From Aspidiotus rigidus (taxonomy: Eukaryota; Arthropoda; Insecta; Hemiptera; Diaspididae), in assembly GCA_035079385.1 (NCBI GenBank), contig JAVHKY010000003.1:20041501-20105500 (forward strand): 64,000 nucleotides of DNA. Direction: 5' to 3'. The translations under genes and the position numbers were made by a program. Of the stretch, positions 45,318-57,270 are shown piece after piece (positions within the stretch are counted from its first letter, which is position 1; each line of letters begins with the position of its first letter). Under the pieces are notes generated by a model. The model was given only the letters and a program-made list of their open reading frames with translations, was not told where the DNA came from and did no database searches.

Positions 45318-46775
45318 TTTTTTTTTTGGGTCCCCAGTCGGAACTTGCTCAGTGGGGGAAATTTATTACCTATTACCCGCTGCAGAGTGTATAAAGGCAG
45401 TGCTCAGCAGCGGGTGGAGAGAGTTGTAGCTAATTACGTAGGTAGTACATCTTATATATAATGTATAGTTTAAGTATTACTATGTGTGTGGTGTTCATTT
45501 CCGATGGTTTTGTTTGGTGTGGTGGTGCGGCTTCCAGGATGTTGAGTTTTAGGTTCAGGGTAGGGTAGGACAGGCAAGCTCTATCGCTCTTCTCGCTGCC
45601 TGCCCTTCGCTTTGCTGTTCACTCGCTGTTTCTTGGCTGCCAGGTATTCTTTTCTTTCTTTATCTAGTGCGGAAATTAGGATTTTCCAGTTTCCATAGAT
45701 GTAGGGTAGTTTTCGCTATATAATCGATGTGGTGGATTGTTATTTCTTGCCAGTTAACCGGGCGACCGCTTGTAAATCGTAGGCAATCAGTTACTGTGTG
45801 CTCTGCGGTTTCAGGGCCAAAGCCGCATGGACATTCTTCACTGTCAAGTATTTTGCGTTTGTGGAGGTGGGCTCGGAAGACTCCGTGCCCGGTGATAGCT
45901 TGAGTGTTCCAGAAGTTGGGTATGAAGTCCTCTAGCTGGAGGCGTGTTTTGATTGTGGGGAGTAGGAAGTGCGTCCATTCGCTTTTGTGGGACATTGCCC
46001 ATTCTTGTTCCCACTGTTGTAGCGTGTCTTTTTGCCAGAGTTTTCTGGCTTCCTTGTAGCTAATTGGCTGATTGTTGCAGGTGAGGCCGTCTACGGTTGA
46101 CTCGATCGGCGTTAGGTGACCCCACCATTTTACCGTTTGGTCGTGTGTCACGAGCCAGGCAACCGAGCGTTCTACTATTTGGAGACGTAAGGGAGGCTCG
46201 GCGGCTAATATGGAAGCGCTTTCGGTGGATATGTCTTGATACGCTCTGATGGATATTATATTGCAGCTTCTTTGAATGGAGTTGACAATTGCTGCATATG
46301 TTTTTAGCTGGAGGTGGGAGTAAAATATTGTGCTGCAGTATTTCAGCAACGAATATATAAATTTAATGAACATAGTTTTGCGGGTGGCAAATCGGTAGCC
46401 ATTTGTATTGCGACAGATCTTTTGTAGGATGGGAATTCGTTTCCGACACTTGTCTGCCATATGCTGGAGGTGTTTTTTGAATAGTAGTTTGTTATCCAAT
46501 TGGACTCCCAGATATTTTGTGCAGTCTTTGGGAGGGATGGCCATGTTTCCTATTTGGTATTCAAATGGTGCCTGGTTACTGTCCTCCGCTCGTTTCCAGA
46601 GAGGTCTTTGCATGTAGGTGAGAATTTCGGTTTTGGCTACACTAAGTTCGAGGCCAACATCCGCTAGTTTGGTATTTGTTCTTTGGATACAATTCTGAAC
46701 TGCTATCTTAAGGTCTGCGGGCGTTTGTGCGCCAACGATGATGAGGGTATCGTCCGCATAGACGCACCTGTGTGG
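45318..46775 (-). mobile_element. R1-like non-LTR retrotransposon, 5'-truncated
   Basis: The fragment runs from the catalytic block of the reverse transcriptase to a 3'UTR ending in a run of about ten A on the minus strand (45327-45318). It begins abruptly at about 46775, just before RCVYADD. Such 5' truncation is typical of incomplete target-primed reverse transcription. The 3'UTR is about 340 bp. No clear target-site duplication was found. Confidence 0.8.
45660..46775 (-). pseudogene. R1-like reverse transcriptase, C-terminal part
   Basis: The frame is open from the 5' break at about 46775 to 45660. It starts RCVYADDTLIIVGAQTPAD, which contains the catalytic YADD. The thumb follows, with KDCTKYLGVQLDNKLLFKKH and LKYCSTIFYSHLQLKTYA. 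Near the C-terminus is a cysteine/histidine motif CPCGFGPETAEHTVTDC, typical of R1-group ORF2 tails. The reading frame is intact over about 370 codons. The N-terminal endonuclease and first RT blocks are missing, so it cannot transpose. The nearest ATG (46613) lies inside the protein and is not a natural start. Confidence 0.85.
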
Positions 46776-47756
46776 GTGTTTGTCGACCTAACTTAACCTG
46801 ACCTAACTTATGGTGATGACGTCATCTAAGTCAAACGCGGGCGTTTTCTGAAGATACGCCCTCCTCAAAGAAGACAGATGGCTGCTTCCTTGCTGGAAAA
46901 AAGTTTGAGCTATTTCAGGTTGGAGGAAAGAAGACAAGATTAAGTGAAGGAAGGCATCAAAATATTAGGGAATAAGGTACCATTTGCTGTTTTTTGACAT
47001 CTCTTCCCATTATTGTGGAACACTCATGTTTAATTCCCGCGCTTCATTGCTACAGGCAAGTGTACCTTCCCCCGCTTCGAAATTTTGTAGCTCGTGAAGA
47101 TACGTCGCGTGTCGTAACAAACCGCGGAACTAAACATGAGTATTGCACAAACAAAAGAGGAAGTATTGAAAGACAAATAAGTAGTATTGTATCCAGCGTC
47201 GAAAATACTTTTACCTATTTAAAAATACCTCCGATAGTTCATGTGTGTGTGTGTGTGATGAATTTAGGATGTGGGTGTAAGAAGACAATTAAGTGATTCT
47301 GGAATTATGAGAATCGAAATGAAGATGAAACATGTATCTATGTCATAAGATGAGGAGAGAAACGTTGATTATGTGTGACAGTGATGGATTGGGTCGGATA
47401 GTGACTCGGAGATCGACTAATTGTAGCTTTGATATGCAGTGTTTGTAGAGAAAAATGGAATAGATGAAAGTTTTTAATGACGTGTTTATAGATCAATCAT
47501 ACAATACTAAAAATTCGTTCTCGTCACATCAGTCAATTAATGCCAAAATAAGGCGAGATCATGAAAGGTCGACAAAAAGTTTAAATTCCGAAAATTAGTC
47601 CTCTTCTAGAGGAAGGGCACAGTCGTTCTAAGTTTTTAACAAAATTACAAATACGGATAAAGGAAGTATATGAGCATGTACGGATGTCTCCAATTTTTAA
47701 AATTTTCCTATGGTTCCTTCTAAATAACTTTCAAAAAAATTCATGAAGAAGGTTGA
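46776..47756. other. Repeat piece and non-coding DNA
   Basis: 46808-46900 carries the TGACGTCA/AAGTCAAACGCGGGCG repeat also seen at 45230. A CCTAACTTAACCTGACCTAAC run lies at 46787. A short (GT)n is at 47240. I see nothing else. Confidence 0.45.
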
Positions 47757-49636
47757 TGGAGTATTGATGTTTCCATAAATTATTATTCTCGTACAGGTTT
47801 CATAACAAAAATCATGAAATCTCCAATTCAAACCCTCCTATTCTCTGATGACCTAAGCATCCATTTACGTTCCACTAACACAACTCGCGCCCATCGTCTG
47901 CTACAAAAAACAATCAATAAAGTACACACTTGGCTTTCCCTCCTAGGATTCCGCATTTCTTACCCCAAAACCAAACTCGTCATTTTCCAAAAACCACGCC
48001 AGAAAACTATTAAATTTCCCCCTCTCACAATAGCTAACTACCCGATCCCACAAGTCAAAACTACTAAAGTTCTTGTCCTCAATTTCCACAACCGTCACTC
48101 TTGGATCCCCCATATCAAACTAACTAAATCAAAATGCATTCGAGCACTCAATGTCCTAAAATTCCTCTCCCACCCTAAAGAAGGTTGTAACCGAAAAAAC
48201 CTTCTCCACCTCTACCAGAGCTTAATCGGATCCATCCTCGATTATGGATCACCCATTTACGGTCTCGCCCCTCCCTCTCATTTAAAACTACTCGACACCA
48301 TCCAAAATTCTTCACTCAGAATAGCTACTGGAGCATTCCGAACCAGTCCCGCTGAAAGCCTCTGTGCAGACACTGGCTTCCCCCCACTTCACTACCGACG
48401 CCTCAAACTGACAACCAACTTTCTCACAACTGTCCTACAATATCCGCAAACCCCCGTCCACCATCGCATCCCCCCTCATCATGACCAAAATTCCTCGACC
48501 AAACTACGTTCCAACCTAGAACTCCAACTAGCACTCCCCTTCAAGTTCCATTGCCTTAACCACATCGTTCCCTCAACCCCTCCTTGGCTCTTTATTCCAC
48601 CCAAAATCATTCGCGACCTAAAACGCCTCCCTCGTCTTTCAACTTCTCCCGAAGAATACCAAGCACAGTTTAACAAAATCCTTAACAACTTTCACAACCC
48701 TATACTATGTTTCACCGATGGATCTAAATATCAAAACAAAACCGGCTTTGCTTACTCAATAGATCACATCACAGTCTCTCACCGACACCGCAACACCGCA
48801 TCCGTCTTTACCACTGAACTACAAGCAATCTTTAGCTGTTTAGAGCACATCCTCACCAACCTACCCTCCCGTCTTCCTCTCAACCCATTTTTAGTCATTT
48901 CCGACTCCCTATCATCACTCGACGCCATATCCAACCACACTTCCTCCCACCCACTCATAAGTCGTATACACACTCTCATTAACACCTTCCATACCATCCC
49001 CATCCCATTATTCTTCATCTGGGTACCTGGTCACAAGGGTATCCCAGGAAACGAAAATGTCGACAAAGCAGCCAAACTAGCAACCCATAACCCATCAGTC
49101 AACCGCTCTTTCCTCCCCTCACGCTCAGATCTCTCCAAACACATCAACAAATTCATCACTCAAGCATGGTTCACCCATTGGTCTGATCTCAAATCACACT
49201 CAAACAAACTAGCCCAAATTAAAAATATTCCCACCGCATGGGACTCTTCAAATCTGTCAACACGCAGAGAAGAAATAGTCATCACCCGTCTCCGAATCGG
49301 CCACACCAGACTCACTCACACCCATCTCATCTCTCATCTTATGCCTCTCTCATGCCCTCACTGCGAATCTGAACACCCCCTATCCGTTCAACACATCTTC
49401 TGCTGCCCCAACTTGACCCAACTCCGTAATTCCTTATCCATCCCCCACAACCATACAGAAGCACTCTCAGATCTCTTTCCCTCCATCCCTAACATATTCA
49501 ACTTTTTACAACAAGCCAACTTCCTCTCACGCATATAATCACACAATCTAGCCGAGCTCATAGCCCTGAAGGCAGGCTGCTAGTAGCTCGTTAATTAAAA
49601 TAAAAAAAAAAAAGAAAAGAAAAAAAAAAAAAAGAC
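47757..49636 (+). mobile_element. I-like non-LTR retrotransposon, 5'-truncated, with A-rich tail
   Basis: The fragment enters just before the catalytic FSDD of the RT and continues through thumb, RNase H and a C-terminal tail, then about 60 bp of 3'UTR and an A-rich tail interrupted by G (49598-49633). The true 5' edge lies somewhere in 47757-47810. The relics at 3060-3575, 31372-33270 and 55830-57270 are of the same or a closely related family. Confidence 0.85.
47814..49538 (+). CDS. Non-LTR RT thumb and RNase H, C-terminal ORF2 fragment
   Basis: 574 residues from the first ATG; the frame stays open upstream to 47757. FSDD at residues 10-13 is the RT catalytic box. The thumb (about 90-180) has HSWIPHIKLTKSKCIRALNV and SILDYGSPIYGLAP. 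RNase H follows with all four acidic residues visible: D302 in CFTDGSK, E335 in TTELQAI, D364 in VISDSLSS, D417 in GNENVDKAAK. A CPHCES and VQHIFCCPNL motif near residue 520 is a degenerate zinc knuckle. RNase H after RT places it near the I group rather than R1. No stop or frameshift over 574 codons argues for a fairly recent insertion. Without endonuclease and RT fingers it is not autonomous. Confidence 0.85.
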   Translation: MKSPIQTLLFSDDLSIHLRSTNTTRAHRLLQKTINKVHTWLSLLGFRISYPKTKLVIFQKPRQKTIKFPPLTIANYPIPQVKTTKVLVLNFHNRHSWIPHIKLTKSKCIRALNVLKFLSHPKEGCNRKNLLHLYQSLIGSILDYGSPIYGLAPPSHLKLLDTIQNSSLRIATGAFRTSPAESLCADTGFPPLHYRRLKLTTNFLTTVLQYPQTPVHHRIPPHHDQNSSTKLRSNLELQLALPFKFHCLNHIVPSTPPWLFIPPKIIRDLKRLPRLSTSPEEYQAQFNKILNNFHNPILCFTDGSKYQNKTGFAYSIDHITVSHRHRNTASVFTTELQAIFSCLEHILTNLPSRLPLNPFLVISDSLSSLDAISNHTSSHPLISRIHTLINTFHTIPIPLFFIWVPGHKGIPGNENVDKAAKLATHNPSVNRSFLPSRSDLSKHINKFITQAWFTHWSDLKSHSNKLAQIKNIPTAWDSSNLSTRREEIVITRLRIGHTRLTHTHLISHLMPLSCPHCESEHPLSVQHIFCCPNLTQLRNSLSIPHNHTEALSDLFPSIPNIFNFLQQANFLSRI

Positions 49637-52600
49637 GCACTGCGAGTATTTGAAAATAAAGTAACCTGAAATAAATTTCCTTATTAGTGTTAGGTCTCTA
49701 TTTTTTCTGGAGATTGTTTGAATGAATTTCTTCGAACAAAAATTTAGATAAGTATTTTTTTCAGAATAGCTCGTTTTCGGAGTTTGTAAACTTTCTGTAC
49801 TTCAAAAGTCATGTTCACAAATCAATTTTCAAATACTGTTCGCACGTTTGGAAAATTGTTGCATATTCTATTTTGGTCACCTCTGCTTCGAGGGCACGTG
49901 GACAGAGGAGAGAGAACGATCGATACTTGATTGGAAAGCGTATGGAGGAATCGTTTGATCATATTTTATTTTCGACTCTGATTTTTCTTGTTTTGATTTG
50001 ACAATCCTAATACTGATGTAGATTCATAAGGATGAATTCAAATGCACCTGTTCGTGATTCAACTACTCATCAGACCAAAAAATGTCCGTATTTTCAATAT
50101 TGTCATTATTTTTCCCGAGCAAATATCAGTGTTTCATTTCCGTGCGCTGTTGTTTTACCAAAAGCTTTTTCGGTACACTTCGTGAAAACTTCATCTCCTA
50201 AATAAGCCTTTACCTAAGTAACGTAAGGTAATAAATTAATCGTTACTGCACGAAATATAATATTTGTATGTATATAGTATACAACTGGGCCGGTCCTAAA
50301 TACGTTTTTTTGTACAGCGTCAGTGGCCGCGCTGGTTGATACTGTACGCGGTATCCTTTTTTAAATGGATAAAATATGAATTAAATAATCCACTCTGTTA
50401 TAGTATAGTACATAGTGGTATTCATTATGATATTACATAGTGCTTCTAAAGTGTAGTCTCGTATTATGAAGCCTATTTGTGGGTATTTACTTGAGTGCGG
50501 TCAAATAACGAGCACCTTCGGTACCATAGAAACCTGTTGCCAGGAGTTTAGGACCTCTACGTCAGTTCGGTGAAGTGTAATGACCGAGTGACTTCTAATA
50601 TGAGTGCACGGATTCGCCGCCGTCGGTAGTGAGCTGGAATTACTTTTATTTACTACGATATCGCTAGCCTTCGGTGATGTAGGGTTATTTTTTTGGGTTA
50701 GTCCCATATGACAGATTCTGTTTCCCTCTTCCCCCTCTGTGATAAAATTATAATGAATCAAGCGTAGATATTTATAGTCGATCTTCGGAAATGAAAAATT
50801 GTGCTCTTTGCCTCAGCGTAAAACCTGATGTTACCTGTTCGGTGGGTTGCCAGAGAGCAAATTATCATCACTGCATTTATCTCGTTTTGGCTTCAGCTTT
50901 TACCTACATACGCATGAAAATTCCGACGTATCGAGTAGTCGATTAATATTTCTTCAATTACATCAGCAATAAAATATCTCCGCACAGATTATTAGTCGAG
51001 ATCGCGGAGTACGCTGTGTCGTGTGTTCGATGATGCTAACGAGTACGTAATTCCTTTCGAAACCTGCTCATGCTTCTTCAACTTTTCCCGCGTTTTTCTA
51101 TAACTCGCTTGCACTTTCATTCTCACGTGACTATAATATAATCTCGTCCATTTATAAGACTCAAATTTTGCTTGCATGTAGAGCTATGAATGTTGTACAG
51201 ATAATCGAGTTTTCCTTCGATTAATCAGTTTAATGCCGAAGTGTTAACATGTTTGAAAAATGATATTTACAGTTCTCTAACTAATTATATAATTGGTCAC
51301 GAACTAGCGTCTTCTTTATAGTAAGGTATAGGAGGGAGGAGAGCGTGGAGAACAGCGAAAACTACCGACGCTGTAATTAGCTAATTACTTTTCCGTGTGA
51401 CGTTCGACAAATGGTTGTAAGGAAAAAAAGGTTTGTTAATGAAAATTTGACCGTGTACACCGGAACAGTAAATTTCGATGTGCGTGTACTCGTGAAATGT
51501 ACAAAATACGCAATTTTGCGAAAGTATGAAAATTCAATTAGGAAATTTTAACGCTATTTTAGATCGCTCTCGCGTGACAGTTTTATATTTTCGAGACCAA
51601 AATTAAATTTCTAGAAGGTGACTGTGTCTTCTTAGTTTTCATTCGTAATTAAACATGCAAAGTGTTGGTTATGAGAAGTAGGAGAAGAAGAAAACAAATT
51701 AAGATATAAAATTGAAATGTAACCGCTTCTGGTATGCGTTCGACGAAAAACCTGTTTTCATAGTTTTACCAGGAGTTCAGTCATCACATGAGCGAGAAAT
51801 TCGTTCCACATGAGCTTGTATTTGTTTATACATAGGAGTACCTGAAATACATTACTTACTATAAAAGGTGTAAGTAACAACATTGTATCATCATATTATG
51901 TACAATAATTATAAATTATGTTAGCAATGGTGGAAAAATCGTACAGCGAAGGCGTCGTCGCGAAGGAAAAGATTGTATTATTGTGCTACATTTTCATGCC
52001 TAAGTAAGCAAAACGTTTTTTTAAAAAATTACGCAACAGCGCTGAAAAATGAAGAAGAACGAATTTCGAAGGAATTCATCGACTGTAGGTTTTTCTCGAA
52101 GTACAGTAACAAGCTTAGATTTGCATTTTAATATTTTTGAGGTGCCGGCGCGGCAGTCTTTGAAATAATTATCGATGAAGCGAGGTAGAGATTTCTCTAG
52201 AATTTTCACGCTCGGCGCGTAGGAAATTTTTATATAGGTATAAAAAACGTTAATAGCGGCGTCGAAAGAGCACGGTCACTTAGGGCACTTATTAAGGTAA
52301 TGAGTATAGTCCGTATTCTGACGATGACGAAATTAAATTTGTTTAAATAACATAATTACCGCTACGCACGCTTTAATAAAGTTTTTCGGTCGATTGTTCG
52401 AGCTCCCCATTCGACTTGAAGCTATATGCTAAATTTTGCGCAAAAATTCCGCTCGACGAACGTTTAGTGACTAATTCCTTCCGGAGAGTGAATGATGGTA
52501 GTGAGCTAGCAGAGGTGACATTCTTAATTAATTTTTCGACGGGTATTATCCCAAAAATCTCCTTTACATTTTCTGAACGGGTATAGGTGTGACCGATCGT

Positions 52601-52699
52601 ACGAAGGATATTTAAAATGAAAATTTGAGACGAACTGCGAATGTATTATTAATGCGGTCCAGTTTTTAACATGCTTCATGTGTTTGTGCTGGAGTCTGG
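49637..52699. other. Intronic DNA, no gene seen
   Basis: No coding motif, RNA gene or large repeat was recognised. The short open frames are unsupported. Confidence 0.4.
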
Positions 52700-52739
52700 G
52701 CCTGAAATTGCGCTACCATCTGCGTGACCTTGAAACTTA

Positions 52740-52995
52740 CTATTCTATGTAATAGGCTTATATTAGCCTTTAGGCTCGGCCTATATTCCAGCTATTGGAT
52801 ATTTATGTTGTATTTATGTGTCCTTATGCTGGGCTTGTACTACAGGCTCGGTTTGTACTGGTGCTAGACGTATAATAGGTGTATTAAGCAGGTCTACTGA
52901 GGATATTTGCGTCGGTATGTGAATACCAGTATGTTGTTTATGAGCCTTTATGCAATCTCTACACTAGGCTTAGTTTTATGCGAAACTTATGCGAC
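52740..52995. repeat. Degenerate short repeats with TAGGCTYGGCCTATA-like core
   Basis: Phrases such as TAGGCTTATATTAG, GGCTCGGCCTATATTCC, GGCTCGGTTTGTACTGG and CTAGGCTTAGTTTTATG recur at 20-60 bp spacing. A matching phrase (CTAGGCTTGGCCTATACTGG) appears at 57624 on the far side of the chimeric retroelement block, suggesting the block inserted into this repeat. Confidence 0.5.
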
Positions 52996-53413
52996 ACTAG
53001 GCTTTTGGCCTACCGCTTGTGTCGCGTTAGTTGCCGCTGTGGGGAGGGGAAGGGGGGGTTGTGTATGCAGTTTTTTTGTGGGTATGAAGAATCTCCTTGG
53101 CGGAGACCCCTCATCTTAGCGACCATCAAGTTCCGCTCAACGGATACAACTTGGAGATGAATTGCTGTCCGGAGTCTCTCCTTCTTTTGTTTTCATGTTC
53201 CTGTGCTTGGTAAGTGTCATATGTTTGAGTGAGCCTCAGAATGGTTTTGCATTCTCCTATTTCATTCGTGTCCATTTTTTTCTTCCTGACTGTATCTACG
53301 AGTGCAACACCTGGTTCCATGCTTATTCGGGATTTAGCATGGTGGCTATGTAACGACTCGGAGCAGGCGCTTCATCGACTCTGATCTCATGAATGACAAA
53401 CTAAGCTTGCCCC
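52996..53413. other. Unassigned DNA before Penelope copy 2
   Basis: Short open frames on both strands with no recognisable domain; includes a GGGGAAGGGGGGG run at 53045. Nothing further seen. Confidence 0.3.
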
Positions 53414-55829
53414 TGTGTTCTTATTGGCTAAGACATACTGCTTTGTGATTGGTTCAATCTATTGTCCTGAATGCTGCGTTTCTATTGGCTACCTGGATTC
53501 CTGCCGTCACATTGGTTACTTCCGTTCTTCTTCTCTCGTCCAATCACCAGGCCGAATAATTTTTCGCTGTCAAATGTGATTACATTGTTCAAGAGGCAGG
53601 CTTTCTTCCTCTTGGCTTTTGCAATCTCCATTTGTTCCCAGAGTTTTCTTCTCTTTGTGCGATTCTCTACGTGTATGACTTCAAATATTCCCTCTCCATC
53701 GTGGTTTTCCTCGCTACAGTCTTCCCCAAACAGTGACTTGCCATCTTCTTTCTCCCTCGACGTTTTGTGCTCCTTTCTCCTGATCTCAAACTTTCTCCCA
53801 GTCTCACCGATATAGATCCCCTCGCACTGTTTACAACTTAGCTTATGTACACTCCGCGGTTAGGTTAGGTACCCACCCTTCCTTGTCCTTTTGTTCCGTC
53901 TGGTCATTGCTGATTCTCTTCACCATGGGCTGGTTATTGTGGATACCCACATTCACATCGTAGCCATTGAACGCCTTTATCACCTTGTATGTTACTTTCC
54001 TATATATGGTATTGATCCGGAGTACTTTCTCACTATGCTATCATGGGTTCCTTTCTTTGTTTCCATTTTCCCAAAGACTCCCTCCACCACATATCTGCGG
54101 TAGCCATTGGCTTCTACGATGTGCTTTACTATCTCGATCTCTTTCCTCTTCTCTTCGTTGTTCTTGAGGATAGAAATTGCCCGATAGGAGTAGTTCTGGA
54201 TTGCCGCTAACTTGTGCCTGGGGTGGTGGTAGGAGTCATTTGGGATGATGGTGTCAGTATGCGTCGGCTTCCTGTAGATTTTGTATTCTATCCTATTGTT
54301 CTCCATTGTGAGTGTAAGGTCAAAATAGTTGATGGTCTCATTGCCTTTTTCCGCTGTGAATTTGATGCTCTCATTCATCGCGTTCATTTCTGAAAGGAAT
54401 AGATCCACCTGTCTATCAGTGCCTGACCACACAATTAGGATATCATCTACATATCTGGCCCAGTGTTTGATCGAGTTTCTGAACTTGCTGCCCTTCAATA
54501 TCTTGTTTTCCATATCATTCATGAATATCTCCGCCAGTATTGGTGACAGCGGTGATCTCATCACAAGTCCCCTTTCTTGACTGTAGAACCTGTTATTGAA
54601 GCGGCAGTAGTTCTGGCTCAAGATCTCCTCCACTATGTTGGCGTACTTCGACCCATCGGGGTTCCCATGGTATCTGTTGTTTTTGAGCAGAGTGAGAAGT
54701 CCCTCCTTCGGTATGGTATGAAACATATTAGTCACATCAAAGGATATCACCTTGTCGTTACTCCTGATTTCCAACTTGTCCAGTTGCTCAATCAGCTCTC
54801 CGTTGTTTCTGATACTTCGTCTGGGTGCAAACTGGTAGTTTTCTTTCAAGAATGTGGCTACGATCTTCGCTATCTTGTAGCATGGTGATTGAATGCTGTT
54901 GACCAGGGTTCTCATCGGACGGTTCGCTTTGTGGAGTTTTACAAGCCCCTTGAGTTTTGGTGCAACCGGGTTCATCTCAAGCGTTCTTCCGTTGCCGGGT
55001 ACATTGTTCCGTTTCAACACAGCTTTCAGGTCATCTTGGTATTTCCGTGTTGGGTCCCTCGCCAGCTCGTGGTATCCATTAACTCCGATGTACGACTCCA
55101 CTTTTTGTGTGTAGTCCTCCTTCTCCATTACCACTACCGTGCTGCCCTTGTCCGCCTTTGTCAAAATCAGGTTGTTCCGTCGGATCTTCTTTTGTAGATT
55201 TGTGACCTTCCTCTGCATTACTTGCGTTCTGTCATAGGTTCGGCACAAATCCTCTTTGATGTCCAACAGCACTTTCCCAATTTTGGTCCGGGCTTCTGGT
55301 CTCACATCGTGTTCCATGGTTTGGATTACTTGTTCGCAGCTAATGGCCATGCTTTCAAGCCTACACTGGTTCAGCCTCTCTGGCTGCACGTACTTGATGC
55401 CTTTGTCCAGCAGTCTTCTTTCTTCCTCTGTGAAGTTGACGCTTGATAGGTTCTCGGTTCTGGGAGCAAATTTGTGCTCAACTCTCGCTGTCTCTTCCTT
55501 TCTTTCTTCTTTCTTCCGGGTCAGTTCGGCAAGCTTCTTCTTGATCTGTTTTGTTTGGGCTTCCACTCGTTTTTCCACATAGTCTTCTCCTTTCTTCCCC
55601 TTTCCTCTTTTTTCGAACATCATTTCTTTGACTTCTTGCGGGTGGAGTAACCTGGACAGATGGAAATATTGATCATACAGTAGACCATTCAACCTGGTGA
55701 CTTTCTTGTAGAGTTCACCAATTTCGTTCTTCCCTCTCAATCTTTCGGCTTGCATCTTGGTGCGTTTAACTGCTGCGCTGTTTCCTGGTAGCCTGATAGT
55801 CGCATACTTGGGAATAATGCCTCGTCATG
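53414..55829 (-). mobile_element. Penelope-like element, copy 2
   Basis: Closely similar to 28973-31371 along its whole length, including the same 5' junction with the non-LTR element. It stops at 53414, so it lacks the last 230 bp of copy 1 and with them the hammerhead-like fold. It also has a small insertion/replacement at about 53845-53878 (containing GGTTAGGTTAGGTACC) and an extra T near 55818 that shifts the N-terminal frame. Confidence 0.85.
53992..55755 (-). pseudogene. Penelope-like reverse transcriptase, long ORF cut before GIY-YIG
   Basis: 587 residues from QAERLRGKNEIGELYKK through LTKADKGSTVVVM, LVKLHKANRPMRTLVNS, FDVTNMFHTIP, RGLVMRSPLSPILAEIF and WARYVDDILIVW to SGSIPYIGK. The catalytic YVDD is intact, but the usual MGSPLSP reads MRSPLSP, changing a glycine that is conserved in copy 1. 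A single-base loss near 53990 ends the frame; the GIY-YIG block (IYIGETGRKFEIRRKEH on the minus strand, about 53780-53830) lies downstream in another frame. Unlike copy 1 the RT has no internal stops. Confidence 0.85.
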
Positions 55830-57270
55830 CTGATATTTTCTTGTTTATGGAGAATGCGTACCCTACTTTACGATCGTGCTTTGAGCCATCTGCGAGACAA
55901 ATGGTGTAGTTGGGGAAGTCGTTGAGCGGTTTTTAAATGTGTTGTCTGAAGACTGATTTATCAATTTCCGAAACTTCTGTAAGGTCTAGTGGAATGTTGA
56001 GAATGGTGAAAAGCCCCGGTGGAATGACTGAATGGGGAGAGAGCTTGAATTTTGAGATTGTGAGAAAGAGAGGATTCCAAGTGAGTGTGAATATATTCGT
56101 GTGGTTGACGTGAAAATACCGAATTAATTTGAAATATAAAGGATTTGTGAATCGAGATATGGGGAAATTGAGATACAGAAACAAGAAGGTTTGAGAAAGA
56201 ATTGTTCGACGCCCGGTCGTTCTGAATGCTCAAAATACGAATCTCAGAAATGAGGTTTGGATTGTGTTCAATAGTAATAGTGTAGCTGCGCTGGTTAAAT
56301 TGTAGACAGAGCATCCGTAATCCCGCTGACATTGAACAAGACTTTTGTGTAGATTCAGTAGCAATTTTCGATCGCATCCTGTGTGGCGATAGGAGGGGTA
56401 CCTAAGAGCATTTATTGCACGTAGACATTTGGTTTTTGGTAGTTTAATATGAGGAATCCATGTTGATTTTTGAACAAGTAAGAGTCCCAAAAATTTGGCT
56501 GAATTTGCGATGTTCATTTCGAAGTTTTGAAGAATAGGTGGAATAGGTTTCTTTTTGTGGAAGGCGAACAGATTTTGTTTTCGAAAATTGGAATCCAGGT
56601 AGTATTGTTTAGGGTTTTTTGTAAAAGTATATTAGCTGTCTCAAGATTGGGGAAAGGAGTGAGAGGCTATAGTCGTCCGCAAACAGTCGTTGTGAGATTA
56701 GGTAATTTGCGTCAAGCGAGAGGAAAAGGAGGACGCTTAGGACCTCTCCCTGTATGACACCATTTTCAACTAAGTGATGTGAAGAGAATTGATTCTGTAG
56801 TCTGACTTATATTCTGTATAAGAAACTTTGTACAATTTTTGCTAGATTGCCTTTAAGACCGAAATTGTATAGTTTTTGACCCAGAGGTATGCTTCTTGGA
56901 ATCAAAGTCTGAAGGAAGGCTTGTTCGACTTGGTTTTGAAGGTCTGCTAGACCTTGGATAGTACTCCGACCTTTCCTGAAGCCATATTGAATTGGTTATA
57001 GTAAGTTCCAGGAACCACCAGAGTCCTAAATTAATAGTTTGCCCAACTTACTGGTAAGATGCTGGAGATGAGGGGTCTGTGTTGAGTTTCAAACAAGGGA
57101 GGATGAAGGCTAGTTTCCAATCTATGAGGTAAGTACCGGGCGATAGGATATTCGAGAGCTTTTGGATGCACATTTCTTAGCATAGTAGCACGAATGTTGT
57201 CAGATCCTACGGATGCATTTTTCGGGTTTTCGTGGAGCGTTGTGGAGAATTCAAGTAGTGTTTTATTGGT
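55830..57270 (-). pseudogene. I-like non-LTR retrotransposon fragment, copy 2
   Basis: Duplicate of 31372-32810. It contains the first RT block (SVGSDNIRATMLRNVHP, about 57200), GVIQGEVLS (about 56750), FADD (about 56680), the thumb (56517-56230) and the RNase H start (about 55900-55830), cut by Penelope copy 2. It carries frameshifts like copy 1. Small indels distinguish the copies, for example at 57010-57110. At about 57270 it abuts sequence from a different non-LTR element. Confidence 0.8.

Noticed and set aside
53860..53875. GGTTAGGTTAGG as an insect telomere repeat tract
   Set aside because: Only about two TTAGG units; similar CCTAAC phrases at 19084 and 46787 are just as short and occur commonly in insect DNA.
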